Source: Algimonas ampicilliniresistens (lineage in GTDB: Bacteria; Pseudomonadota; Alphaproteobacteria; Caulobacterales; Maricaulaceae). Taken from it: a stretch of 64,000 nucleotides of DNA. Both the position numbers and the translations under genes were made by a program. Each line of letters starts with the position of its first letter. Positions within the stretch are counted from its first letter, which is position 1. Location: assembly GCF_030159955.1 (NCBI RefSeq), contig NZ_BSNK01000001.1:496001-560000 (forward strand), in the 5' to 3' direction. Shown one piece after another: positions 26,019 through 33,742 of this stretch. A model generated the notes under the pieces. That model did no database searches. It was not told where the DNA came from and saw only the letters and a list, made by a program, of their open reading frames with translations.

Positions 26019-27442
26019 TCCGCTGCAACTTTTTGATCCACGGCTTCGAGAGTGCGCAGATATTTATGCATATGCTCAGCCGCGTCGCGGCCTTCGCGGA
26101 TCGCCCAGACAACCAGGCTGGCCCCGCGCGAAATATCACCCGCAGCGTAGACGCCGGGCAAGTTGGTTTCAAAAGTCACAGGGTTGACGCGCAACGTGCC
26201 CCAACGGGTCACAGTCAAATCTTTGGACAGATCGCCCATATCTTCGGGCAGGAAGCCAAGCGCTTTGATGACCATGTCGGCGGGGACATCAAACCCTGCC
26301 CCGGGGATCGCTTCAGGAGCCTGACGACCAGACGGGTCTTTTGGGCCGAGGCGCATCCGATCAGCGCGGACGTGGGCAGCGCTGCCGCCCGTGTCCATGA
26401 CAGCCGTGGGGCTGGCGAGCCATTCAAAGTGTACGCCTTCTTCTTGCGCGTTGGCGGTTTCGCGACGAGAGCCCGGCATGTTGGCATGGTCACGGCGATA
26501 GAGACAGGTCACAGATTTCGCGCCCTGACGCACGGCGGTGCGAACGCAGTCCATCGCTGTATCGCCGCCGCCAATAACGACGACATTTTTGCCCTCAGCG
26601 GTCTCGCTCTGAATATCGTCGCCGAGACCGCGTTTATTGCTGTCGATCAGAAAGTCGAGCGCAGGGCGAACACCATCTGTGTCCGCGCCGGGTACGGCGA
26701 GGTCCCGCGCTTTGTAGACGCCCGTCGCGACGAGGATCGCTTGATGTTTTTCGCGTAGCTTTTCGAAGCTAATATCCGTGCCGACATTGCAGTTGAGCAC
26801 GAATTTAATCCCGCCCTCTTCGAGACGTTTTGTCCGCCGCGCAACGATCTCTTTCTCGAGCTTGAAGTTCGGGATACCGTAGATCAGTAGTCCGCCCGCG
26901 CGGTCATGACGATCATAGACCGTGACTTGCCAGCCTTGCAGCCGCAGCTGTTCTGCTGCCGCCAGCCCGGCCGGACCCGCACCGATAATCCCGACAGAGG
27001 CCCCGCGTTCGCGGCGCGGTTTGATCGGCTCGATCCAGCCTTCTGCCCAGGCCGTGTCGGTCAGATGTTTTTCGACGGCGCCGATCGTAACTGTGCCGTG
27101 GCCACTTTGTTCGATGACGCAAGAGCCTTCGCAGAGACGGTCTTGCGGACAGATACGCCCGCAGATTTCCGGCATATTATTCGTTGCGTCCGAAATCTCC
27201 CATGCTTCTCGGGTCCGGCCTTCCGCCGTGAGGCGGAGCCAATCCGGGATATTGTTCTGCAGTGGGCAGTGATCCTGACAGAAGGGGACCCCGCATTGCG
27301 AACAGCGCGAGGCTTGTTCTTTGGCCTTCGCGTCGATGAACTCGCCATAGATTTCAAGAAAGTCGTCGCGCCGATCCGTGGCGTCACGCTTCTCGGGCAT
27401 GTCGCGCTCGGTCGAGACGAATTGCAGCATGCGTTCAGCCAT
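26015..27442 (-). CDS. gltD: Glutamate synthase (NADPH) small subunit
   Basis: The 475-residue flavoprotein passes electrons from NADPH to the large subunit. It has an N-terminal cysteine cluster for 4Fe-4S centres (CSQCGVPFCQDHCPLQNNIP and CGRICPQDRLCEGSC), an FAD site GIIGAGPAGLAAAEQL, an NADPH site VVIGGGDTAMDC, and the late GVYAAGDISRGASLVVWAI. The start follows a 200-bp gap before fabI's terminator and is the first ATG of the conserved frame. It is the first gene of the gltD - gfa - gfa - gltB operon; all internal junctions overlap by 4-8 bp. Confidence 0.97.
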   Translation of the reverse strand: MAERMLQFVSTERDMPEKRDATDRRDDFLEIYGEFIDAKAKEQASRCSQCGVPFCQDHCPLQNNIPDWLRLTAEGRTREAWEISDATNNMPEICGRICPQDRLCEGSCVIEQSGHGTVTIGAVEKHLTDTAWAEGWIEPIKPRRERGASVGIIGAGPAGLAAAEQLRLQGWQVTVYDRHDRAGGLLIYGIPNFKLEKEIVARRTKRLEEGGIKFVLNCNVGTDISFEKLREKHQAILVATGVYKARDLAVPGADTDGVRPALDFLIDSNKRGLGDDIQSETAEGKNVVVIGGGDTAMDCVRTAVRQGAKSVTCLYRRDHANMPGSRRETANAQEEGVHFEWLASPTAVMDTGGSAAHVRADRMRLGPKDPSGRQAPEAIPGAGFDVPADMVIKALGFLPEDMGDLSKDLTVTRWGTLRVNPVTFETNLPGVYAAGDISRGASLVVWAIREGRDAAEHMHKYLRTLEAVDQKVAAE

Positions 27443-27593
27443 GATGGCGGGTCCTCGAAGGTTGACGAAAGTCGGGCGGGTTGCGCCTGACGAGCCACTC
27501 TATAGCGGAGCTGGAACCAAAGCGCTATGAGGTGCGACAATTTGTCAAGTTCGAGATAAAATCGTAAAAATTACTCCAATAATTTCAAAGACT

Positions 27594-27625
27594 AAAAAAG
27601 CGCCCTCCCAATTTGGAAGAGCGCT
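27594..27625 (-). terminator. Intrinsic terminator after fabI
   Basis: On the minus strand AGCGCTCTTCC and GGGAGGGCGCT form an 11-bp stem with two G-T wobbles and a five-base loop, directly followed by six T. It lies 25 bp past the fabI stop. Confidence 0.9.
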
Positions 27626-27649
27626 CTTTTACGAGTCTGTGTGTAAAAT

Positions 27650-28480
27650 CTATTCTTCGAGCGACGCCCGCAATGGCGCTTCCTGCGGCATGCCGATGGC
27701 ATGGAAACCGCCGTCCACATGATGTGTCTCGCCCGTGCAAGATGCGCCGAGACTTGACAGTAGATAGAGCGCGGCGCCCGCGACGCCCTTGCTCTCGGTG
27801 TGATCCTGCATCGCGCTGGCCGCCTTGTTAAAGCGGAACATGTGCCGGCCCGAGCCGATGCCCGCCGCCGCCAAAGTCTTGATCGGCCCAGCGCTGATCG
27901 CATTGACGCGAATGCCGCGCGGGCCAAGATCCGCCGCCATATAGCGGGTCGACGCTTCGAGCGCCGCTTTCGCCACGCCCATGACGTTGTAATTCGGGAT
28001 GACGCGCTCACTACCCAGATAGGTCAGCGTCACCATCGCCCCGTCATCATTCATGATACGCGCCGCGCGGCGTCCGGCATCGACGAAAGAATAGGCCGAA
28101 ATATCCAGTGCGGATTTAAAACCCTCGCGTGTCGTCTGCTCAATAAACGACCCGGCCAGCTGATCTTTCCCAGCAAAGGCAATCGCGTGGACGAGGAAGT
28201 CGATCTTGCCCCATTTAGCCTCAAGCGCGGCAAAGGTCGCATCCATCTGATCGTCATTCGTGACATCGCAATCGAGCAAAAACTCAGACCCAACAGAGGC
28301 CGCCAGCGGTTTGACCCGGCGTTCCAATTTTTCGCCCTGAAAGGTGAAGGCCAACTCGGCCCCTTGGGCTGCTAATTGTTGCGCAATCGCCCAAGCGATC
28401 GAATTCTTGTTCGCCACGCCCATGATCAGGCCGCGCTTACCGGCCATCAATGTGCCGGTGGGGAAAGTGTCGTCAGACAT
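27650..28480 (-). CDS. fabI: Enoyl-[acyl-carrier-protein] reductase (NADH)
   Basis: The 276-residue enzyme reduces trans-2-enoyl-ACP in the last step of each fatty-acid elongation cycle and is the triclosan target. FabI marks: GLIMGVANKNSIAWAIAQQ (cofactor loop), CDVTND, HAIAFAGKD, TLTYLGSERVIPNYNVMGVAK with Tyr154, Tyr164 and Lys171, and SAGPIKTLAAAGI. The ribosome site AAGGAG is 5 bp before the ATG. In related genomes fabA-fabB-fabI are adjacent; here 3.4 kb of accessory DNA separates fabI from fabB. A perfect 16-bp palindrome lies 20 bp upstream of the start, so it has its own control region. Confidence 0.96.
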   Translation of the reverse strand: MSDDTFPTGTLMAGKRGLIMGVANKNSIAWAIAQQLAAQGAELAFTFQGEKLERRVKPLAASVGSEFLLDCDVTNDDQMDATFAALEAKWGKIDFLVHAIAFAGKDQLAGSFIEQTTREGFKSALDISAYSFVDAGRRAARIMNDDGAMVTLTYLGSERVIPNYNVMGVAKAALEASTRYMAADLGPRGIRVNAISAGPIKTLAAAGIGSGRHMFRFNKAASAMQDHTESKGVAGAALYLLSSLGASCTGETHHVDGGFHAIGMPQEAPLRASLEE

Positions 28481-28499
28481 GACGTCTCCTTAGGAAATT

Positions 28500-28515
28500 T
28501 CCTATTCGAATAGGA
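28500..28515 (-). promoter_or_regulatory. Perfect 16-bp palindrome upstream of fabI (candidate operator)
   Basis: TCCTATTCGAATAGGA is its own reverse complement and ends 19 bp before the fabI ATG. On the minus strand a weak -35 (TTGCCG) stands 17 bp before TATTCG inside the palindrome, so a bound dimeric repressor would cover the -10 region. The promoter match is poor; the palindrome itself is exact. Confidence 0.5.
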
Positions 28516-28565
28516 GTCTGAGCCGCGCGCGGCAACGGCAAATCCGCATAACCTTATCCCGCAAT

Positions 28566-29078
28566 CTAATACTCAGCGTGTGACCTGTAGGACGCTGCAC
28601 AGGGCTTTGGTTTTGGGGGCGTCAGCCAATCGCTGCGCAACACGCGCCCGCGCCGCGTCACCGCGCCCATGCGTGTTGGCCAGTCAATCTCGCCCAAAGC
28701 GCGCTCGCCCGGCAGGCCATGCGCCGCGCACAGCGCGTCGATCTCGTCCTGCAACAACCCGTCATAGAGGCCGCGCCCGAAACTACCGCAAGTGCCGCAG
28801 CTCTGCCGCGCCCCGGACAAGTTCAGCAATTCCGCCCGCACCCGCGCCCGTGCGAGCAAGAGCAGATCACGCGCCCATTCCGGGCTTTCGATAAAGGTGG
28901 TCAGTGCCGCGCGTTCCGACCGGATATCGGCGCGCAGCGCGCGCATATCAGCCCGGATCGCCTCCGTCTCGGCCTGCGCCGCGTGGGTAGCCGCTTCGGC
29001 CGCTTTTGTGCGGCGTCGTAGCCCGATCGTCACGGCGCAGCGCTCCTGCGCATAGGTCTGGCGGGGATTGGGTCTCAT
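28566..29078 (-). CDS. Hypothetical coiled-coil protein between fabI and the RT gene
   Basis: The 170-residue frame from ATG 29078 has a long alanine/arginine-rich helix (about 23-62, for example AETEAIRADMRALRADIRSE) predicted as a coiled coil. A CGTCGSFGRGLYDGLL segment and a C-terminal WPTRMGAVTRRGRVLRSDWL follow. I do not recognise a family. It may be a real gene of GC-rich origin, since the residue use is plausible and the helix is regular. The open frame continues another 101 codons upstream with poor protein character. It shares strand with fabI but is 85 bp upstream of it. Uncertain. Confidence 0.45.
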   Translation of the reverse strand: MRPNPRQTYAQERCAVTIGLRRRTKAAEAATHAAQAETEAIRADMRALRADIRSERAALTTFIESPEWARDLLLLARARVRAELLNLSGARQSCGTCGSFGRGLYDGLLQDEIDALCAAHGLPGERALGEIDWPTRMGAVTRRGRVLRSDWLTPPKPKPCAASYRSHAEY

Positions 29079-29752
29079 GGAGGGGCTCCAAAATATTGGG
29101 GTTAGGGTCGGGCCAAGCGCCATTGTGCGGTCAGACGGCTTGGCCTGACGAGGATCGGCACTCCCTTGGAAGTGACACAGGGCGCGGGTCTCTACCCGGC
29201 GAAGGATAGAGGAAAAGACACACCTATTTACGACGGGAAGACACCCGCGCGAGGTGATCGGCTTGATCCCGCCGCCCCTGCGCGCGGTCCATCTTTGCGG
29301 GGTCCCCGGCCTAACCTGAATTGCCAGACGCGGCGAAGCAGGATGTTTGGCTCTCGGGGTCCGCATCGACCAACAACGCACACAGGCGAGACATCAAGGA
29401 GCGCAGTGCGGGTGCATAAGCCCGCCCGCATCCCGCTTAGTCCTGCGCGGTTCCCGTTTGACCGAGTGCCGCCAGATCACTCTGGCGCGGGACGTCCCCC
29501 GCACGCAAATCCAAGCCGTCACACCTGCTCGCTACGCCGAGGGTCATGCACCTCCCCGTGTCTGTAACGAACGGACAGCACTCTATCGGACGAATGGTGA
29601 GGGAGGATGGAGATTAGCGAATAGTCACCGCCATAAGGACGCGACAGCGACAGAGTCGCGGACGGATCAAGCCCACAGCCGAAGGGCGGCGCGCCCCCAA
29701 TCCAGTTGAGGGCAGGCTGTGCGAAGCGAGCACGGGGCACGCAGCGTTAAGG

Positions 29753-29772
29753 GAACATCCCTTTGGATGTTC
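29753..29772. repeat. Hairpin, 8-bp stem
   Basis: GAACATCC - CTTT - GGATGTTC, a perfect 8-bp inverted repeat with a four-base loop. No T run follows. Confidence 0.75.
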
Positions 29773-29784
29773 GTAGCGGAGTTG

Positions 29785-29805
29785 CCGAAACGCAATGCGT
29801 TTCGG
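29785..29805. repeat. Near-perfect palindrome, 10-bp arms
   Basis: Arms CCGAAACGCA (29785-29794) and TGCGTTTCGG (29796-29805) are exact reverse complements separated by one base. This fits a dimer-binding site, a recombination site or a hairpin. Confidence 0.75.
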
Positions 29806-29821
29806 ACCGCGCACACGGTGC

Positions 29822-29869
29822 GAGGCTCAAGGCTAGCGTCGCGCAGCGACCAAGCCTCATGAGAGGCTT
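29822..29869 (+). repeat. Mutually exclusive hairpins
   Basis: GAGGCT occurs at 29822-29827 and again at 29863-29868. Both can pair with AGCCTC at 29853-29858. The first pairing encloses a GTCGC-GCA-GCGAC hairpin; the second makes a tight stem with loop ATGA. The two folds cannot coexist, as in an attenuator. Confidence 0.5.
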
Positions 29870-30021
29870 TACTGGATGGGGTTTAGAGGGGGGGTTGGTC
29901 TGTGAGTTTGGGTTTCAATGCGGGGATTGAAAATTGCGAAATATGAACGACGTGAGCCGTTTGTCGGCTTTATGTGGAGCTTGAGAGACACGAGCTTAAG
30001 GCACTTAGACTTGAAGTTCGA

Positions 30022-31566
30022 TCACATTTTTTGGGCGGGATACCAAGTTGCAACAAGCCTAACCTTATCTTCGAGTTTCTTCTTTGAAAGTTCGCGGCAC
30101 TTAGATAGCTGCCCCATGATTTTATCACCACGCGGTCCAAAGGTTTCAGATGCTCTCAACGTATATGTTCTAAAGGTCCAATGTTTATATGATTTTCCAC
30201 TTTTTTTATTGGGTTTTTCAAATTCCTCAACTCGACCAAATTTTTGGAAGAATGTGTTGAATTGCATTAGTTTGACAAGTTCTTCTTCAGACGCATTAGG
30301 ATAGTTCTTTCGATGTTTCATTGCTTCAGCCAAGGCCGATTTGCTAATTTTTCTATACAAATTTGAAATCGTACTGTTCTTCACAAATATCTTATGTCCA
30401 TCATATCTAAACCCTAGATATTCTAACCCGTTCGCCATCTTAAATCTTGGATTCCCTTTATCCGTAACTGCGTTCAACGGAGAAAGAGGAGTTGCATGTT
30501 GTCTGTTGCCATCAGTTTTGTACTGAAGAGAAGCAAATTTCCTATCTTGAATTGTAAGATGTGAACCTTCTAATTCAATTTCTTGCCGAAGATAATTTTC
30601 CACTGACGAATGCGTGTGTTCAGAAGGCGTTGGAAACACCATTAGTATGTCATCCGAGTACCGAAAATACTTTCCAGCGAGATCATTTGCAAATTCTTGG
30701 CAACGTGCATCAAAGTCTAGTAAATACATATTTGCAAGTACGTCTGATATTGGCGATCCCTGTGGTATACCTCTCGTAAAATTGTTGAATTTTAATAGCC
30801 TACCTCCTCGACTATCTCGTGCTGAAAACAACTCTTTTAGCTTATTGTTGTCAGCGAGTTTAATGGGCATCTGTTTTCGACCAATCAAGAATCCTTCTCT
30901 GTTTTCAGTTTTTTGGCCAAAAAACCCGAGTTGTCGACACACCTCTACATAATCCATGTATCTGTAACTGGTCACATTACGAAAAACATTATAGTGATCG
31001 TCAGGAAGACGGGTTGTGCCAAGCAATTCGCACCAGATGCGTTTGAGTTTTGAGTGGTCTATGTTGTCAAAGTAACTCTTGATGTCAGCAGTAACTACAA
31101 TACAATTTCCTAAATCGGAGATGTAATCAAAAGCGTCTTTCGCAAAATCAATATTTGATTTATTCTTGCCACCAATTTTTGAAACGGGCACTCGTCTGTA
31201 AGCTAATACGCAGTCGCTAAGACCAGATTTCGAGAGTTTGTTCTCATAAAGTTTGACCAACTTATGCCGATATCTTGAAAATATGTAGGAGTCAGCTCTG
31301 CAGGCATATCTTATTGGCCGCATTTTTCTGTTGGGAACGTGTGTTGGATTCTTTCCGCGGTAAGGTTGGTATTCGACCCCATAGTGAAGGAACGGCAAGA
31401 ACCCATGTTTTGAAACGTTGGCGGGAGAGCTCACCAAAGAAAGAATTTGTTTTTTCGTGAGTTTTGCGTCGAAGTGCGGGTAACTCTTTAACTTGAGGTC
31501 GGAGAAAGACCATGAAGTCGGAGTTCCTTGATTGGAGGGAGGGTTAACGTCCTTTGCTTTAGACAA
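30022..31566 (-). CDS. Reverse transcriptase, non-mobile defence (UG/DRT-like) type
   Basis: The 514-residue protein has the polymerase core: motif A VTADIKSYFDNIDH (catalytic Asp161), motif B GIPQGSPISDVLANMYL (266-282) and motif C FRYSDDILMV (Asp305-Asp306). The N-terminal FLPFLHYGVEYQPY, RPIRYACRADSYIFSRYR and LAYRRVPV segments are conserved in stand-alone antiviral RTs. No maturase X domain, HNH or endonuclease domain follows, so it is not a group II intron protein. The C-terminal 150 residues are basic and helical. TTG 31566 is chosen because GGAGGG lies 5 bp upstream. The gene is strikingly AT-rich against its neighbours and sits between fabB and fabI, which indicates transfer. The exact DRT group cannot be assigned by eye. 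Confidence 0.88.
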   Translation of the reverse strand: MSKAKDVNPPSNQGTPTSWSFSDLKLKSYPHFDAKLTKKQILSLVSSPANVSKHGFLPFLHYGVEYQPYRGKNPTHVPNRKMRPIRYACRADSYIFSRYRHKLVKLYENKLSKSGLSDCVLAYRRVPVSKIGGKNKSNIDFAKDAFDYISDLGNCIVVTADIKSYFDNIDHSKLKRIWCELLGTTRLPDDHYNVFRNVTSYRYMDYVEVCRQLGFFGQKTENREGFLIGRKQMPIKLADNNKLKELFSARDSRGGRLLKFNNFTRGIPQGSPISDVLANMYLLDFDARCQEFANDLAGKYFRYSDDILMVFPTPSEHTHSSVENYLRQEIELEGSHLTIQDRKFASLQYKTDGNRQHATPLSPLNAVTDKGNPRFKMANGLEYLGFRYDGHKIFVKNSTISNLYRKISKSALAEAMKHRKNYPNASEEELVKLMQFNTFFQKFGRVEEFEKPNKKSGKSYKHWTFRTYTLRASETFGPRGDKIMGQLSKCRELSKKKLEDKVRLVATWYPAQKM

Positions 31567-31825
31567 CCCATCCCTCCGCTTTTGTAGAGCTTCGTTGGTT
31601 TCGTTCGTCGTAGAACGTAGTTACTCAACCCGCAGCAAAACCTAAACAAGGCGTGCTATAATAGGGTATACCTATCAGTTTACATCGTCGTATTCAGAAT
31701 GGTCGGTTCCACTATCATCTCAAGGAGTTTCAAATGGTTCACAAACGAATTCATAAATATGTTGACGTTCTAAACGCACAGCTCCTCGACCTTTCGCCGA
31801 GAATAGCCTCTTCCGAGGAAGCGAC
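31567..31825 (-). ncRNA. Candidate structured leader RNA of the RT gene
   Basis: Roughly 260 nt separate a possible promoter (31832-31860) from the RT start codon. Small stems are visible: CGTTC-TACGAC-GAACG (31602-31617) and ATAGG-TATAC-CCTAT (31661-31675). Several DRT systems carry an essential RNA in this position, upstream of the RT gene (established for DRT2). The RNA itself is inference from spacing and context. Confidence 0.35.
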
Positions 31826-31838
31826 AAACCCAATTTAG
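31734..31838 (+). CDS. Possible 34-residue small ORF antisense to the RT leader
   Basis: ATG 31734 is preceded by AAGGAG at 7 bp spacing and, about 70 bp further up, by TATAAT (31657-31662) without a good -35 box. The peptide begins MVHKRIHKYVDVLNAQLL and is mildly basic then acidic, not hydrophobic. It is too short to judge by sequence. It could be chance in AT-rich DNA, or a small gene overlapping the candidate RNA. Confidence 0.25.
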   Translation: MVHKRIHKYVDVLNAQLLDLSPRIASSEEATNPI

Positions 31839-31860
31839 GAAGTGTTAACTAATAATGCAA
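31832..31860 (-). promoter_or_regulatory. Candidate promoter for the RT leader
   Basis: On the minus strand TTGCAT (31860-31855) and TAAATT (31837-31832) are spaced by 17 bp, a moderate sigma-70-type match (4 of 6 in each box). It lies directly after the fabB stop, giving the inserted gene its own start. Confidence 0.35.
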
Positions 31861-31874
31861 CCTGATACCGCGAT

Positions 31875-33107
31875 TTAACCCCGCCTAAAAATAACACTCC
31901 CATTCGTCCCGCCAAACCCGAAACTGTTGCTCATCGCCGTCTTCACCTCAGTCTCCACCCGCTCGCGGGGGATCTTGACCGGAGCCACCTCGGGATCAAG
32001 CGTCTCGATGTTCATGCTCGGCGCGACGAAACCGTGTTTCATCATCAGCAGCGTATAGACGGCTTCCTGCACGCCTGCGCCGCCGAGTGAGTGGCCAGTG
32101 AGGGCTTTGGTGGCGGAGACGTAAGGCGCATCTGATCCCTCGCCAAAGACGCGGTGGATGGCGGCGCTCTCGGCGATATCGCCAACGGGGGTGCTGGTCA
32201 TATGCGGGTTGATATAATCGACGGAGCTGATCCCCGCATCTTTCAGGGCGAGGCGCATGGCGCGTTCGGCGCCTTCGCCGGATGGCGCGACCATATCGTG
32301 GCCGTCTGATGTGGCGGCATAGCCGATGATTTCGGCATAGATGGTCGCGCCGCGCGCCACCGCATGCTCATACTCTTCCAGCACCAACATGCCCGCGCCG
32401 CCGGCAATGACGAAGCCGTCGCGATTGACGTCAAACGGGCGAGAGGCGGTCTCTGGCGTGTCGTTATATTTGCTGCTCATCGCGCCCATCGCGTCGAACA
32501 GGTTGGACATGGACCATTCCAGCTCTTCGCCGCCGCCCGCAAACATGATGTCTTGCTTGCCCCACCCAATCTGCTCTGCCGCCGCGCCGATACAGTGGAG
32601 CGAGGTGGTGCAGGCCGAAGTGATGGAGAAGTTGACGCCTTTGATCTTGAAATGGGTGGCGAGCGTGGCGGAGACCGTGCTGCTCATCGCTTTCGGGACA
32701 GCAAAAGGCCCGATACGTTTGGGGCTGGTATTTTTGCGCGTAATGTCGGCGGCGCGGACGATTTCGAGCGAGGACGGACCGCCGGACCCGGCAATGATGC
32801 CCGTGCGCGGATTGACGATCATGTCTTCGCTCAGCCCCGCATCGTCGATGGCCTGTTGCATGGCCAGCGCGGACCATTCCGCCGCGTCGCCCATAAAACG
32901 AAGGGAGCGTTTGCCGATCACCTCTTTGGCTTGGTCCGCCGTGTCTTCGGGCCGCCCAGAGACTTGGCTGCGAAAGCCAAGCTCGGCCATTTTGGGATCA
33001 TGTTTGATGCCGCAGCGGCCTTGTTTGAGCGATTCTGCGACCTCATCGGCGCTATTGCCGATACAGCTAATGATGCCGAGGCCCGTAATGACGACACGTC
33101 TTGTCAT
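31875..33107 (-). CDS. fabB: 3-oxoacyl-[acyl-carrier-protein] synthase I
   Basis: The 410-residue condensing enzyme extends fatty acids and keeps the cis double bond introduced by FabA. The Cys-His-His triad is visible: Cys166 in [12 protein letters not shown], His302 in [12 protein letters not shown], and His339 in [12 protein letters not shown] with Lys334. The INPHMTSTP box differs from the more usual N-[AT]-H-[AG]-TST. C-terminal [16 protein letters not shown] is standard. It begins 2 bp after fabA, so it is translationally linked. Downstream the usual partner fabI is missing and is replaced by the RT block. Confidence 0.96.
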   Translation of the reverse strand: MTRRVVITGLGIISCIGNSADEVAESLKQGRCGIKHDPKMAELGFRSQVSGRPEDTADQAKEVIGKRSLRFMGDAAEWSALAMQQAIDDAGLSEDMIVNPRTGIIAGSGGPSSLEIVRAADITRKNTSPKRIGPFAVPKAMSSTVSATLATHFKIKGVNFSITSACTTSLHCIGAAAEQIGWGKQDIMFAGGGEELEWSMSNLFDAMGAMSSKYNDTPETASRPFDVNRDGFVIAGGAGMLVLEEYEHAVARGATIYAEIIGYAATSDGHDMVAPSGEGAERAMRLALKDAGISSVDYINPHMTSTPVGDIAESAAIHRVFGEGSDAPYVSATKALTGHSLGGAGVQEAVYTLLMMKHGFVAPSMNIETLDPEVAPVKIPRERVETEVKTAMSNSFGFGGTNGSVIFRRG

Positions 33108-33109
33108 GA

Positions 33110-33640
33110 TTATGCTCCGGCTTCCGTGGGGGCTTCTGGTTTGAATAGGCCGACGCGCAGGTCTTTGGCCTGATAGATCAGCTCGTCATCCGCATACATG
33201 CGGCCATCGGCAATGCCGAGCACGAGGCGGCGGCGGATCGCGCGTTTAATGTCGATTTCGTAGCGGACGTTTTTGATGTCCGGCGTGACTTGGCCGGTGA
33301 ATTTGACTTCGCCAACGCCGAGCGCGCGGCCACGGCCTTCGCCGCCGGTCCAGCCGAGCCAGAAGCCGACCAGCTGCCACATTGCGTCCAGACCCAAACA
33401 GCCCGGCATGACCGGATCGCCGCTGAAGTGGCATTCGAAGAACCAGAGCGAAGGATCAATATCGAGCGAGGCGATGATCTCGCCCTTATCGTGTGCGCCG
33501 CCTGTATCCGCGATTTTGTCGATGCGGTCGAGCATCAGCATTGGCGGAAGCGGGAGTTTGGCGTTGCCCGGCCCGAAGAGGGAGGTTTCACCGGAGACGA
33601 TCAGATCGTCATAATCATAGGAGGAGGCGATTTTTATCAT
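33110..33640 (-). CDS. fabA: 3-hydroxydecanoyl-[acyl-carrier-protein] dehydratase/isomerase
   Basis: The 176-residue enzyme dehydrates 3-hydroxydecanoyl-ACP and isomerises the product to cis-3-decenoyl-ACP, starting anaerobic unsaturated fatty-acid synthesis. Active-site His71 is in [14 protein letters not shown] and Asp85 in [23 protein letters not shown] is the usual N-terminal landmark. Length is normal. It is the first gene of the fabA-fabB operon. The ATG has a GAGGAG-like purine stretch nearby only weakly placed; no operator is evident in the 100-bp gap to the TPR gene. Confidence 0.96.
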   Translation of the reverse strand: MIKIASSYDYDDLIVSGETSLFGPGNAKLPLPPMLMLDRIDKIADTGGAHDKGEIIASLDIDPSLWFFECHFSGDPVMPGCLGLDAMWQLVGFWLGWTGGEGRGRALGVGEVKFTGQVTPDIKNVRYEIDIKRAIRRRLVLGIADGRMYADDELIYQAKDLRVGLFKPEAPTEAGA

Positions 33641-33742
33641 GAGCCAGTATTTAGGCTCTGGCGCGGTGAAGGCAATGGGCTTTCACCAAATGATACCAAT
33701 CATGACGGGATATATGCGCCAAGGCCCGCTCAGGGGGTGTGC

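Larger units (their letters stand above)
29079..29930. other. Palindrome-rich gene-free segment next to the RT gene
   Basis: About 850 bp with no frame that looks like a protein, high GC, and several hairpins crowded into 29640-29870. I compared it by memory with RNase P RNA, tmRNA and 6S RNA and saw no match. The sequence changes to AT-rich DNA near 29930, where the RT block starts. It could be a structured RNA, a remnant of an integrated element, or the recombination scar of the insertion between fabB and fabI. Confidence 0.5.

Noticed and set aside
29079-29930. RNase P RNA, tmRNA or 6S RNA
   Set aside because: I looked for the GAGGAAAGTCCGGGC-type P4 element and the tRNA-like ends and did not find them.
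29079-30020. Several 60-130 codon frames on both strands
   Set aside because: High GC keeps frames open, composition is unlike proteins (Arg/Pro/Ser-rich), and none has a good ribosome site.
30022-31870. Group II intron
   Set aside because: The RT lacks maturase and endonuclease domains and I see no domain V-like hairpin after the gene.
30022-31870. Retron with msr-msd
   Set aside because: No convincing pair of inverted repeats with a branching G around a leader RNA, and the RT lacks the retron VTG-type motif as far as I can see.
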